Below are positions 1-12,300 of a DNA stretch of 64,000 bases, in pieces. This stretch comes from Colius striatus (lineage: Eukaryota > Chordata > Aves > Coliiformes > Coliidae). The DNA is taken from positions 8,522,915 to 8,586,914 of the forward strand of contig NC_084771.1 of assembly GCF_028858725.1 (NCBI RefSeq), written 5' to 3'. Both the position numbers and the translations under genes were made by a program. Position 1 is the stretch's first letter. Each line of letters opens with the position of its first letter. The notes below the pieces were generated by a model that ran no database searches, had not been told where the DNA came from, and saw only the letters and a list, made by a program, of their open reading frames with translations.

Positions 1-198
1 CCTGTTGGACCAGGCTGGAAGAAAAGCCCTTTTCCAGTGGCATGATGGGAATATGGCACCCTGGGCCCTGGCCAGCTGCTGGTGGTTGATGTTTACCCAT
101 TCAGTGATGTGTTACCGTGAAGTACATCAGAAGAGTGTATGTTTTACCTAATTGTTCTCTTGGTTTGATGTGCTCCCACCCTGTTTCCTGCTTTTCAG

Positions 199-395
199 GG
201 GTGCTTGTGCTGACTTTCTTTGTGAACAGATTCCATGTGAACACCATCACCAGCAAAGATCAGTTCATTATCGCATACGGGGGGCTCCGAGGAGCCATCT
301 GCTTCTCGTTGGTGTTCTTGCTTCCTGATTTTCGCCGAAAGAAGCTCTTCATTGCAGCAACAACTGTTGTCATCCTCTTCACAGTGTTTGTGCAG
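199..395 (+). CDS. NHE exon a: YGGLRGAI segment and last membrane helix
   Basis: The acceptor is CTTTTCAG before 199 and the donor is CAG|GTAAAA after 395. The exon enters with two bases of a split codon, then has 65 codons. It encodes intracellular loop 5 ([14 protein letters not shown]), the invariant [15 protein letters not shown], and a hydrophobic helix ending FTVFVQ. The position of NHE1 Arg440 holds His here. Confidence 0.95.
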
Positions 396-3300
396 GTAAA
401 AACAATCTTGGTGTCACCAGCAGATGTGAAGAATGGACCATTAATGTGACCATTAAATGGATGCAAGGATTTATCAGCCATTAAGGCTTTCCCTCCAGCA
501 AGTGGTTAGGTATATAGAACTACTGAAAGAGGCAGAAGGTGTGAGGATGTGTCACACGTTCAGGAGGTGGACAAGCAGTTGTTGACTTACATGTGCTGTA
601 GCATTTTCCATGAGAACTTGTCCCATCTTTGATCTGGTCCCTCTGTATTGGGGTAGCAGTGGTGAAATCTCTGAGGAGAATTGCTGGTGCAGGTTTCCTC
701 TCTGAAGTAGTGCTTTTATGTGTCTTGTGTCAGAGTAAAGGCAACACAAATCAAGCTCTACAACTAGTTTGCTGTTTGAGGAAGGTGAGAACCACGTGTT
801 ATTAGAGCCATGAAATGAAACGCTGCCTGAGCCATGAAGGTCAGTTTTCCTGATCCCAAAGATGAGATGATGGGAGATCCTGGTGATACTCCAAACCCTC
901 TGAACACAGGCAGTAAGAATTCTAAGAGGTTTATGGTTTGGTTATATTAGTTTGATAGTTCACAAGTGAGACAATTTAAAGGGACCTTTGAATCTGTGAC
1001 TGGCAGCAGCTCTTGGCATGGCTCTGACATCTAGTGGTAGAAGCTTTCTTGCAGCCTTCTGAGGACTGAAGGTTTTGGATGTGTCTCCCTGCTCTTCTCT
1101 ACCCAGCAGCAAATCTGTAAGGGCTCAGCTACTTTTGAGGTTTCTCTGAAATATGGTTTTTAGTTCACCTGGCAAAAGCTGTCACGTTTGAAGGAGGATG
1201 GGGTGGAAAATAGGGGTTGTCTGGTCCCAAAGTGAGAGAGACGAGCGGGTTTCTATAGGGTGGAAATGAGTGGGGTGGGTGTCTGGGAATGATGCTGTGC
1301 AGAAAAGCTCCCCAGGAGCTCCTCTTCTCAAGCACATGAGGTCCATGCAGAGCTGCTGACCCAGGGCTGCCCTCCTCCTGCCCTCAGATGGACAGAGCAG
1401 AGCAGCTGCTGGGCCTTTGAGAGATGGTGGCGCGTGGTGAGAGCTGCTGAGTGCCCTGTGGCTGAGCAAATTCCTTCCACTTGGCCTCTCTGAACCCCTC
1501 AGGTGTGAGTGTTGGGTGATGGGGAGAACTGGGGTTGACTTTCTTCTTCCCCACGTTCCCCTAATCCACATCATGAGTAGAAAAAACAGACCACAGGTGT
1601 GATGTGCTGATGGGCTTGGAGCTGAGACCCTGGGGCAGCTGGACTGGTGCAGCTCATGGACTGAAAGGAGAGAGCAGGGGCCAGGGGTGAGGGGAGCGAG
1701 CTTAGGTGGAGCTTGACAAGTTTTAAGATGCAAATGTGGGTCAGGAAGTGAAAAGATACGGTCAGTAGGCACGTCTGCTCATGCAGAGACACTCTTGAGT
1801 CTCAGACAAAGGTTATTCTAAGGCAGCAGCTCCATTCTGCAGAGGCTTTGGAAAATCCTTCGCAGGACCGGGAAAAGGGCCTTTGTGTAACCTCAGAGCT
1901 TGACTGGTGATGTCATCTCCATGGGAAAGGGGGAAAGTTAAACAGGGTCTCCCCTGGGGACGTGTCAGCAGGGTGACCCCTGGACCTTCAGCCATTCAGC
2001 AGGAACAGAGCATCTGTAAGGACACTTTGCTCAGGCTCTAGATACTTGCAGTGCTGTGTAGCTGAGGCCACCATGAGAACAGAGTGGGGTGGGGGGAAAG
2101 GTACATGTGCTTTAAAACTAAACCAGAAACGTATTCCTAACCATAAATTAGAGATGATATGGGCCCTTTTACATAGGTGAAGGCCAGCAAGGCACCTTGT
2201 TGGACCACAAGCACCCTGTGCTTCACAGACCAGTGACCAACGTGTCAGCACTTGGGCTTGTCCATACATGGGTCTATCAGTGCATTACACAGCCCAGGAA
2301 ACTTATCTATTTTGACCTTTCTAACTCAGCTGCATAAGGCTCTTCCCACAACAAACCTGGTTAGTAATTCTGAGAAGGCTGACTGAGCAATTGTCAAGTC
2401 CTCAGTGCTTCCAAGCAGGCCTGGATACGTGCCCCATAGACCAGAAAGTCCTCCAAGGAGCTGTGGGCTTGTGTGGAATGTCACAGAAAGCTCTCATTAC
2501 TCTGCCTTGTGGTGGTGTTTGAAATGAAATGCCACATTTGCCATTTGAAGTTCACTCTCTCAGCCTGTTGGCCTCTGACCCCTTCTGTTACATTGTGAGC
2601 AAATATAGTCATGCAAAGAGGTTGAGGGGGGGCTTTTTGAGGGTGTTTTTTTTACTTTTTAGGGTTTTTTTTTTAGTTTGCTGCCTGCACTGACCCATTA
2701 GCTACTGGACTACTGGAAAGAGAAGAACTTTGAGCAATGATAGAGCCATCAGCATTGGGTGATGGGCTTCAGATGAGGGGTCCCTGGTGGGTGGAGGAGC
2801 ATCACAGGGGACCTGCAGGTGTGGCTTGAAGGGACACGTGGGGTTTTCATAATGCTCCCAAGGTCAGGAGGGGCCAAAGGAATTCAGGGGTTTCTAAATT
2901 TGGGAGTCCTGGTCACAAAACTCAAAAATGCCACTTGGAAACAAATGCAGCTGGTTATCCAGTGAAGGCAGGAGACCACATTGCACAGTCTCTGTGTCGT
3001 TTTTGTAACATCTGTTTCTGAATCTGTGAGTTTTGTTATTTACTCTGAATAGTGATGCATTTTTTATTGCCATTAGCTATTAAAACGGCACATTAATTGT
3101 GTTTGCAATTAGGAATGTGTTCAGCTGTCCTCTGTGCCAGCCTTTGTGACGTTCAGAAGTCATAAACATCAGCCACTGTCATTTGTGCTGTAAACGTATC
3201 CTAGAAAAGTCATTTTGTACCAAAGCCAGACTAAGAAACACACCACAGCAACATTTCAGTTCTTCCTATGACCCTTTCCACCAGGTGGATCCTTTGAATG

Positions 3301-6300
3301 GCTGCTCATCAAAGATTGTTGGAGTAATGATCTGTGATAGCTCATCCATGGTAGCAGGCAAATGCTGGCAGAGGCTGTGTGCTGTGAGGGCTCAGGGATT
3401 GTCATTCTCAGGCATTTGAACTTTGACTGTTTCAAGCGCCTTTCCATCTGGTAGGCTGCCAGCAATGGCAACCTACAGGCTTGGCCTTCAAATTATTGAC
3501 TTTTTGTGGTCTTTGAGATGCCAGATGAGGAGAGTGGAGCATTTCTCCTCTCTGCCTACCCCGTGCCGAGGCCGGCACGTGAGCTCCTATTGACAGGCTG
3601 CTGCTGCTGCGAGCAAGCAAAATGTTTGGCTTGCAGTTGGGAGAGCAGAGTTTCTAGCACTGTCAAAGCTTCACATATTTTATTCTGCTAATGAAGAGTG
3701 CAGATGAGATGGGGGCTCTCTCCAACAGCACGTTGTGTTCTGCCAAAGGAGGTAGCTGTGGCTCATACCCACACTGTTGACTTTTGTTCCAGTGCAGGTG
3801 CCACTAAGGACATGGGATGGGAAGAAAGGCTGATTTTTGTGTTTGTGGTTATGCTGCAGGGAATGACCATTCGTCCTCTTGTTGACTTGTTGGCTGTCAA
3901 GAGGAAGAGAGAGAGTGCTCCCACAGTGGGAGAGCAGATCCACATTCGGGTGAGTGACACATCAACACGCAGCCAGAGCTTGCCAAGATGCTTTGTCTGT
4001 GTGCTGTGCCTCTGGGGACTCTACAGCCCCACAGTTTTACCTGAATCCTCTCTGAGTCAGTCCCTTTCCATGTTTAAGTTCTGATGCAGCTTCCAAACTG
4101 TGGGTCGTTATTTCCATTGGAATAGCAGCTGCTGGCTCAGTCAGGCTGATGCTGCATTAGGGGGTACACAAACATGACAGAAAAAGGTGATCACTTGCCT
4201 CAAAGTTTACACTCTAACCTAGCGAGCTCCAGCTTGGCTGCTGCTCTGGATAGAGTGAAAACCAGAAAATGAGACTTGCTTTCAGGGTTGGGATCTTCCA
4301 CTCCAGGGAGGTGTCCAAGGGCAAGTGGGATGGGGCTTGGAGCAACCTGGTCTGGTGGAATTTGTCTCTGCCCATGGCAGGGGGTTGGAATGAGATGGTG
4401 TTTAAGGTTCTTCCAACCCAAACCATTCTGTGGTTCTAAATCCATAACCCAAAGGTGGACTTTAGTTCATGTTGCTCTCACTGTCCAAATCTGACCTCTC
4501 TGCACACCCAGCTGGGGCTTTGCTTTTGCTTCTGCATCCACATCCAATGGGAAATGACGGTTCTGTGTCCAGGTGTTTATGCCCAGTCCCGTGTCCGTGG
4601 GTATGGCTCCTTCAGGAATATCTTTGTCTCCTTTTTGCATAGCTACAAACAAAGGCATCAGTTCTGAGGACATCTGTAAAAGCTGTTTGCTGTCTTCACA
4701 ATTAAGTCATATTACAGGGCTTTGTCTGAGGTTAACAGAACTGTTCAATAGGCTGGAAAGGCTTTTCCTATCATGAACAGAGAATACTTTGTTCTTTTGT
4801 TACTGTATGAATGACAAATCATCTCTGAAAATGGGTTTTATTGGGAACTATGAGCCATGCACCAATTAAAGTAGCAAAGGTAACAATGGAGATAGTTGGA
4901 AATCAAGGACACAGAAGCCAGATGAAGCTTTCTTCCTCAAATTTATTCCCTTGTCCAGATAGTCAGGATGTTCTTGGTCCCAAGAGCAATCATCAGTGAG
5001 GGGAAAGGTGTCATTTGCCGTTCCTCAGCTGCTAATAGCCAGGTGAGGACTCTGGACTGTACCAGACTGCTGGGCTGAGTGAGCCACTCTGAAATGTTCC
5101 TGTCCATAACCCTACAAAAAACAGATCTTTTTCACATTTAGAGCTGGAGGAAGCTCCTGGGACATCAGGACCTGAGTGTGGAGGGGCACTGACACGCAGC
5201 AGTGCGGAGCCCTCTCCCAGCTGAGACATACCAGTAGGAAGGAAAACACTTTGGGAAATGAGAGATTTAATGTCTGTCTGCAGCTTTAATTTTAAACAAC
5301 AGTAATGTTGTTGTATAAGGCAGGATATGGCAAATGGTTTCATTCAGAGGGAAGTGTGTGGCAGAAGGCATTATTTACTGTCCAGGTCGAAGTCTCATTT
5401 CTATCTACATCTATATGCTAAAGATACTGATCTCCTGAGACAAATTACCCTCCAAAACCTCAGAATGAGCACTTCTTGCATATCAAGGCCCAATATGCAG
5501 GATGTGCAAGCCATCAGCCATCCTGTACGGTCATAAATTCATCCCTCAGGGATTATTCTTTGCTTGCTCAGACCTGAAAGCAAACAACCAAACCACTTAC
5601 TGTACTCCAGAGCTGAGGCATACGTGTGGATGCCTGGGGGTGGAACCAGCTCCACAGCTCCTCTTCTTGCTTACCAGGACTGTGTACTGAGCTGAAAGCA
5701 CCTCCTCATTTGTCTATTGGCTTCTGATGTTTACTGAGTGAGTTCACATATGCAATACATGCAACTGGTGTACAGCAAAGTCCTCTCTTCTGTTTAGTTC
5801 TTGGATCATTTGCTGGCTGGCATTGAAGATATATCTGGACACTGGGGACAGTACTACTGGAAAGACAAGTAAGGATTTGCCAAAATACAACTGTGTACAT
5901 GTGTAGAAAAAAAGTGAGGCTGGTTTCTGCTGCCTAAGTTTCCACTGTGGGCAGCTGAGCCTCATTCATACCTGTGGCATAAGGCAGGTGACAGAGGGAC
6001 AGCTTTTCCTTGTCCAAGGTGAGACCAAGTTCTCAGGATGCTTCCCAGCTTCCAGGTCATGTATTGTAATTCACCCTACAAAGGCTGCTTTTGTCTCTCC
6101 TATTGTGTTTTGTCTCTTCTTGTCCAAGAAAATCTGGAAATGAAAGGGCTGTGCCAGCACAAGACACAGCTCACATGTCTTCAGCCTGGCCAGCCAAGGG
6201 AGAGCTGAGGACCTCAACCCAGTGTGTGCACAATTAACACTGAAAATATGACTTAGCAGCACGTGGAGAGGCAACTGCTTGTTGTGGGCTAAGTTACAGC

Positions 6301-9300
6301 TATCTGTAGCAAAGTGCTTCATTTTCATAAGTGTTTTTTAAAAATACAAATAACATTCAATTTAAAAGAACAAATGGCATAGGATATACTCCCAGCAATC
6401 TACCTGCTTTAATTCCTTGGCGGTGCAGACACATGCAGATGTCTTCACGGTAAGGACTGCAATGAATGCAGCTGGCAGGGGATTTACAAGGAGTGCCAGT
6501 GCTTGGAAGTGCCACTAGAGGGTACGAGAGTCACTGCTGCTGAGGAGTCTCCTGGCTCCTTGTGAGCAGCGCTGTGATCCGCTAGCGGCAGCCAGGCTCC
6601 AGCGTCAGCATTTGCTACTGGCTACATCTTTCCCAAACCTTGTGCTGAGTTTGAGCAGAAAGTGAGAGGAAACGGCTCAAGAAGGAATCTGGAAGCGTTT
6701 AAATCTGTTGTGTCTCTTGGGGTTACTGCATGTACTTGTAGCACTTAAGAGTTCTTGATAAATCTGGCACTTTGGGGAGATTTTGTTGTATATGGCAGTT
6801 TTAGTGTCTTAGCTGACATACTGTAGTGCAGGAATAATGAGGGATCAACCTCTTGGACCACTGGTTTCTGGAAATAAGGTGATGGAAGATAATGGAATGT
6901 GGGCAGCCATGGACTATGAACTGGCTGGCTTGCTCAGGTCCTTTCTCCTGCTGGTGGGAGAAAGGACTGGTGGGAGGAGGCTAAACTCACCTTGTTTTCT
7001 TCTCCAACAGATTAGAGTACTTCAACAGCAAATACCTGCAGAAGATCCTACTTCGAGAGTATGACCAGCCCAAATCCAGCATCGTGCTGCTGTACGAGAA
7101 GCTGGAGCGGAAACACGCCATCGAGCTGGCAGCAGCAGGGCAGTTGGGGCACGGCCCCTCACACCCAGCCTGGCTGTAAGTGCCCCCTGCAGCCCTCCCC
7201 TGTCACTCCTCCCACCAGAGGCAAAAGTGAGGAAAAGCTTTTGCAAACTTCTCTGCCTCCTTGTCTCTTCCCTACTGGGCTGTCCCCAGGGAAGGGGCAA
7301 CACAGCTGGGACAAAGGCAGAGTTAAATACTAATTAAATGTTAGTAGGTATTAAAAATGATCAGGTGGATGAGCAATGCCAGCATCCCAGAATAGTGGGG
7401 GTGGGAAGGGCCCTGCAGAGCTGCTCCACCCCAACCCCCTGCTAAAGCAGGTTCCCCTGGCTCAGGGGGCAAAGGAATGTGTCCAGATGGGTTTGGGAAC
7501 CTCCTGAGAAGGAGCCTCCACACCCTCCCTGGGCAGCCTGGGCCAGGGCTCCCTCACCTCAAACCAAAGGAGTTTCTCTTTGTGTTATAAATAGAAGTCT
7601 TTGTGTTCCAGCTTGTGTCTGTTACCCCTTGTCCTAGCACTGGACACTACAAAAAGAAGTGTTACCCCATCCTCCTGATACCCACCCTTTAGGTACTTAT
7701 AAGTGTTGATGGAGTCCTCTCTTAGCCTTCTCCAGGCTAAACAGCCCCAGAGCTCGCAGCCTTTCCTCCTCACACATATGTCCCATCCCCTCAGCATCCT
7801 GGTGTCCCTGCCCTGGCCTCTTTCCAGCCGTTCTCTGTCTCTCTCGAGCTGAGAAGCCCAGAACTGGACACAGGACTCCAGATGAGGGCCCTAGCAGGGC
7901 AGAGCAGGGGGGGAGCAGAACCTCCCTTGACTTGCTGCCCAATTGACTGGTACAGATGAACAGAGTTTCTGATCTTATACCTGGAGGTTCACCTGTGCTC
8001 CCCCCTGGAGTTACACAGAACTGATGCTCTGAGGAAGAGGCTCTTGAACCATCTTTTGGCAGCTTTGCACCATTGTATGTACTGAAGGAACCAACAGTGA
8101 GAGTGACCATTGGCTGAGGCAGCAAATATCTGCACAGCAGAATGACCATCTCATCTCCCACGGATGGTTCTGCTCTGACTTAACTCCCAAAGCTCTTTTA
8201 CTCCCAGGGAGCACATGGATGATGCAGCTCTGATGCAAACACCAAATGCAGTTGGCTGCAATAGCAAGGATTAGCTGTTGGTCACATCCACTGGTGCAGG
8301 GATGCGACAGGGCTTTGGGGACACTGGGCTTTGGAGATGCACTGGTTGTGCCTCTGTGCATCTTCCAAAAGAGGAGGCTCTGGTTTTCTACTTTCCTTTG
8401 CAGCAACAACATCAGGACTGGCATAACAGACAAAAAACTGGAGGATACTCTGGATCCAGATGTCCTGGAAAACATACAGGAAATATTGGCAAGGAACCTG
8501 TACCGAATCAGGAGAACGGTATAACTCTTCCCCCAGTCTGTATTTCACATGTCCAGTACCAAAGGTTATCTCAGTTACCCTAACAGCCTGAACAGATGTC
8601 GTGGATATTTACATAATTACTAATGATGTCTCTTTGTTTGTGAGCATAGTTGGCTGTGTGAGGCCAGATCCAGTTTCCAGATCAGTGGCACATTTCTGAT
8701 TGCAACATGGCAACTTTTGAAAGGTTTACTCAGTCAGCCTACAATTTCATTAAGTATTTTAGGCATCAGTAACCAGGACCAGAAGGGAAAAAGGAGGAGC
8801 ACATGGACCTTCAGGCATCAGGTTAGCAGATCCAGTAGTTGCAAGAGCTCCTGGTTACCTACAGGGCAAAGCAGAGATGGAGTTATCCTCACATGTTGCA
8901 TTTCTTCCCGTGGAAGACAGCCCAGTCAGTGAGCTGGGAGTGAGATTTAATATGCAGAGGTTTTAAAGCTGCTTGGCAGTTTTGCCATGAAACTGGTACA
9001 AGTGGTAAATACTACAGAAACCATTTGCTGTACAGAACAACTCACAATAACCCATCTGAGGCCTACAACGGGGGCACCCAGGGCTGCATTATAATTGCTC
9101 TTCACATGGTGATACACGGAGCCTTATCCTTAAAATCCACCTAAGCCTTTGTTTTATAGATTGCACACGAAATACTGAGTCCTTGGGGATGCAGCTGGTG
9201 TGTGCAGCTCAGCACAGAGGGTTCAGCCACCCCCTCCTGTCCTCTTGCTGAGCCAAGAAAGGCAACTAGATAAAGCTGGGATGAAACCTACAGAAGCGAT

Positions 9301-12300
9301 GAAAGGGCTGAAGACGAAGGTGTATCTCCTGTTTGCACTTACCTAAATGCAGCCTCACATGGCAGTGACACAGTGACCCCAACTCACTGATGTCAGTGGG
9401 AGGTTTAACTTTGGCTGCTGATTGTATGGCTCATGTATGAAGGTGAGGTTGGTATATCAGAGGGCTGAGCAGAGGCACTGAAGCTGAGGATACCTTGGAC
9501 AGGGTAGTTGTATCAGGTTGGTGTGGCACCTGGACTGAGAGCTGTGTCTCAGTCTGGTCATTCAGTGATGCCTTAGGCAGTTTTGCAGAAAGGAGGAGAG
9601 TTTGCAGAGACCCATCCTCCTCTGGCTCTTGCCCTCCATCCCTGCTCAGGTGCATCAGTTTATGCCTGTAACTAGGCAGGATAGTTTCAGGGGGATGCAG
9701 GCAATGGTGAAGAGAAGCTACTGTGAAGGGGTGGATGTTCCCACCCTCAACAACAACCATCTCTGGTGCTACATACAGGGTCCAGCGTACAACAGGCACA
9801 CCCTGCCTGGAGAGACAGAGCCTGTGGAGCATGCCAAGGAGATCCTGATCCTCAGGCACAAGAGCCTGCGTCTGGAAGTGAGTGGAGGTGACACAGCCAG
9901 TCCCAGGAAAGAGGTAAGAGGGAGCAAGGAAGGCTTGCACCTCCAGAGACCATGCAAATAGAAACAAAGTGATACCCAGAAGTGATGGGATAATGCTCTA
10001 CAAGAGCCCCAGGACATTAATATGAGGTGGGAGGGTGGATGAATGCTGTTACCTCCAGCTGCAGGAGGACAGATTGCAGAGTAGATTTCAGTAGATCCCA
10101 GCCCATTAGAATCAGCTCAGTATTTTAAACTTTTGGGAAAAAATGAAACCCCTCAGATTTAGTTTCATGACAACCAAATGGCATTTTCCCTTTAAAGGAA
10201 GAGATGAAAAATGTAACTAGTTCAGGCCTGAGATTTTTTTCTAACTGTCAGATACTCCGTATTTTGTAGTCCCAAAGGCAAGGGTTTGGCCTTCCAGGTT
10301 TTGAGTCAGCAAGAAAAAATCCGAGATGTTCTCACGCCACACGTTTCTATTCTGCGTCTCGCCACGAGATGGAAGCATTACAACTGTGTTTGCAAACCCA
10401 GCTGGAACTCGAGCAGCTGCGAAACACACTTGAGGCAAAGGGCCACTGCAAACCCGCTGGTGCTGGCGAAACACCCGCACGTCTTCTACTGCCAGTCGAT
10501 TTGAAAAGAGCTCTGGCGATACGTTCAGTCAGTTCCGTGTTGTGAGCTGAGTGAATGGTTCAAAAGTCCCATTGGTTCAGCAGAAACTCTGCCTTTTCTG
10601 CTTGCTGGCTGCCTGCATGTATGATTTTCTTTTTTAGTGACATTGGCTAGTCCTTTGCTATTAAAATATGAAGCTATTGGAGGTCAGTTAGATTCAGCTC
10701 AGAATTTATGAGGTGCTGGTTGGTCTTTCTCCCCTGTATTGGTCACCACAAATATAAGGTATGAACTGGTGCCCTCACCAGCACAGGCCCTGGTCCATGG
10801 CCAACACCTCCTTAGGGAAGGGAGGAGAACAAACCAAAATAAAACAGAAAAGAAGGCTGGGAGGTGTCCAGAGTTAGCTTGGCAGTCTGGGTTTCTGGAC
10901 TGAGGTGCCTAATCACAGATGCCTAAGAAATTTACTCCCAGTTTACAGAAGCACTGAACAATTCAGGCAGCATTGTGCTACCTGGTTTTTCTTGGGTTTT
11001 ATTCTTTTTTTCCCTGAAGGATGGAGATTAGCACTGGAGTGAAATGACAGGGAGCTCCTTAGTGCAAGCTCCTTACCTGCCTCCTTGGCCTGCAGCTAAG
11101 GTGGGCAAGTGCCAATGTGAGAAATGTCTGTGTCTTGCCTCCTGCATTTACCTGCCCTGTCCTCCCTGCTCCAGGGCTGCTCCTTCCCATCTGCTGAATA
11201 AGTCCTGGAGAGCTCAGACCTGTTCCACCAACTCAACTCAACTCAACTCAGTGTCTGTAAATGTTCCCTGCCACCCATTTGATTTATTTTTAGCAATAGT
11301 TCTTTTTGTTTCTCTTGGCAAAAGTCAAAACAAATGGAAGTGGAGTCCTTGGGGACTGCAAATGGCTCATTTGTGAAGTAAGAGTGTCATTAACAGACTT
11401 ATTAGCAATCTTCATAAATGCATTAAAGTCCTTTTCTTCCTTAATCACAGAAGGCTGACTGTTCCTCAGAGCAGAGTGACTCCAGCACACAGCTCAAGCT
11501 CTGCCGCTCCTTCACCGGTAAGATCGGGAGATGGTGGGTACCAGTGGGGATCTCCTCCCTCCCCTCCTTGCCCTGCCCCATCCCTGTGGAATGGCCCAGC
11601 AGGTGATGGGAGGATGTGCTGGTGGTGTCTTTGACATGTTCATTGCAGGGCTGGGACTGGGGAGGCAGCCAAGGCAAAGCCTCTTGCCCTCCCTACCTTG
11701 CTGCAGGCAGCAGTGGGAAGACTTAGGCTGTGCATGTGGAGCAGACAGCGTGGTGAGGGCATCACTCCAGCCCAGGGGACAAAGCACAACTCCTTAGATG
11801 AGCATCATGAGTGTGCAGGCAGAGCTGAGAGCCCTCCCAGTGCTCCATCTCAGCTCCACCTGAGACAAGGTTCACATGGGATGCACTGCTGGCAGTGAAA
11901 GTGCTGCAGGTAGTGTGCTGGGAACCACAGCAGGGAGACGTGTGTCCCAGTCCAGGTGTTTGACTTCCTCACTACCTGTGTGCTTGGAGGGTGTGAATTA
12001 ACAGAGTTTTCTTGTCTCCCATGTCCACCCAGGAAAGCATCTGAGACTGGTGCTGTTCTTTGTACTCCACTGAGCACTAAGATGTTTGGCAGTAATCACA
12101 GATCATTCTGCCTATGGTGATGCTACTGCACCAACTAAGGTCTTATAGAAATGAATGATACATCAAAACATGAAGTTTGTGCCCAAATGCTTTCCAAAAG
12201 TTCAGATCTGTATCTCTTTTGCTTGCTAGGTTTTATTAAAATGCATTCTAAGGGCCCAATTAGCAGCAGTAGCTGTTACAGAAAGATCAGCAGCTCAAGG

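Noticed and set aside
1-116. A further NHE exon left of 199
   Set aside because: Looked for the preceding membrane helix; the sequence has no family residues or suitable splice pair.
1182-1772. 196-codon reverse-strand frame in the first NHE intron
   Set aside because: Pro/Ser/His-rich low-complexity translation without family features; probably an open frame arising from G-rich composition.
7697-8475. Two 154-codon reverse-strand frames
   Set aside because: The first contains decayed CR1 reverse-transcriptase pieces; the second overlaps an NHE exon in antisense and has no homology.
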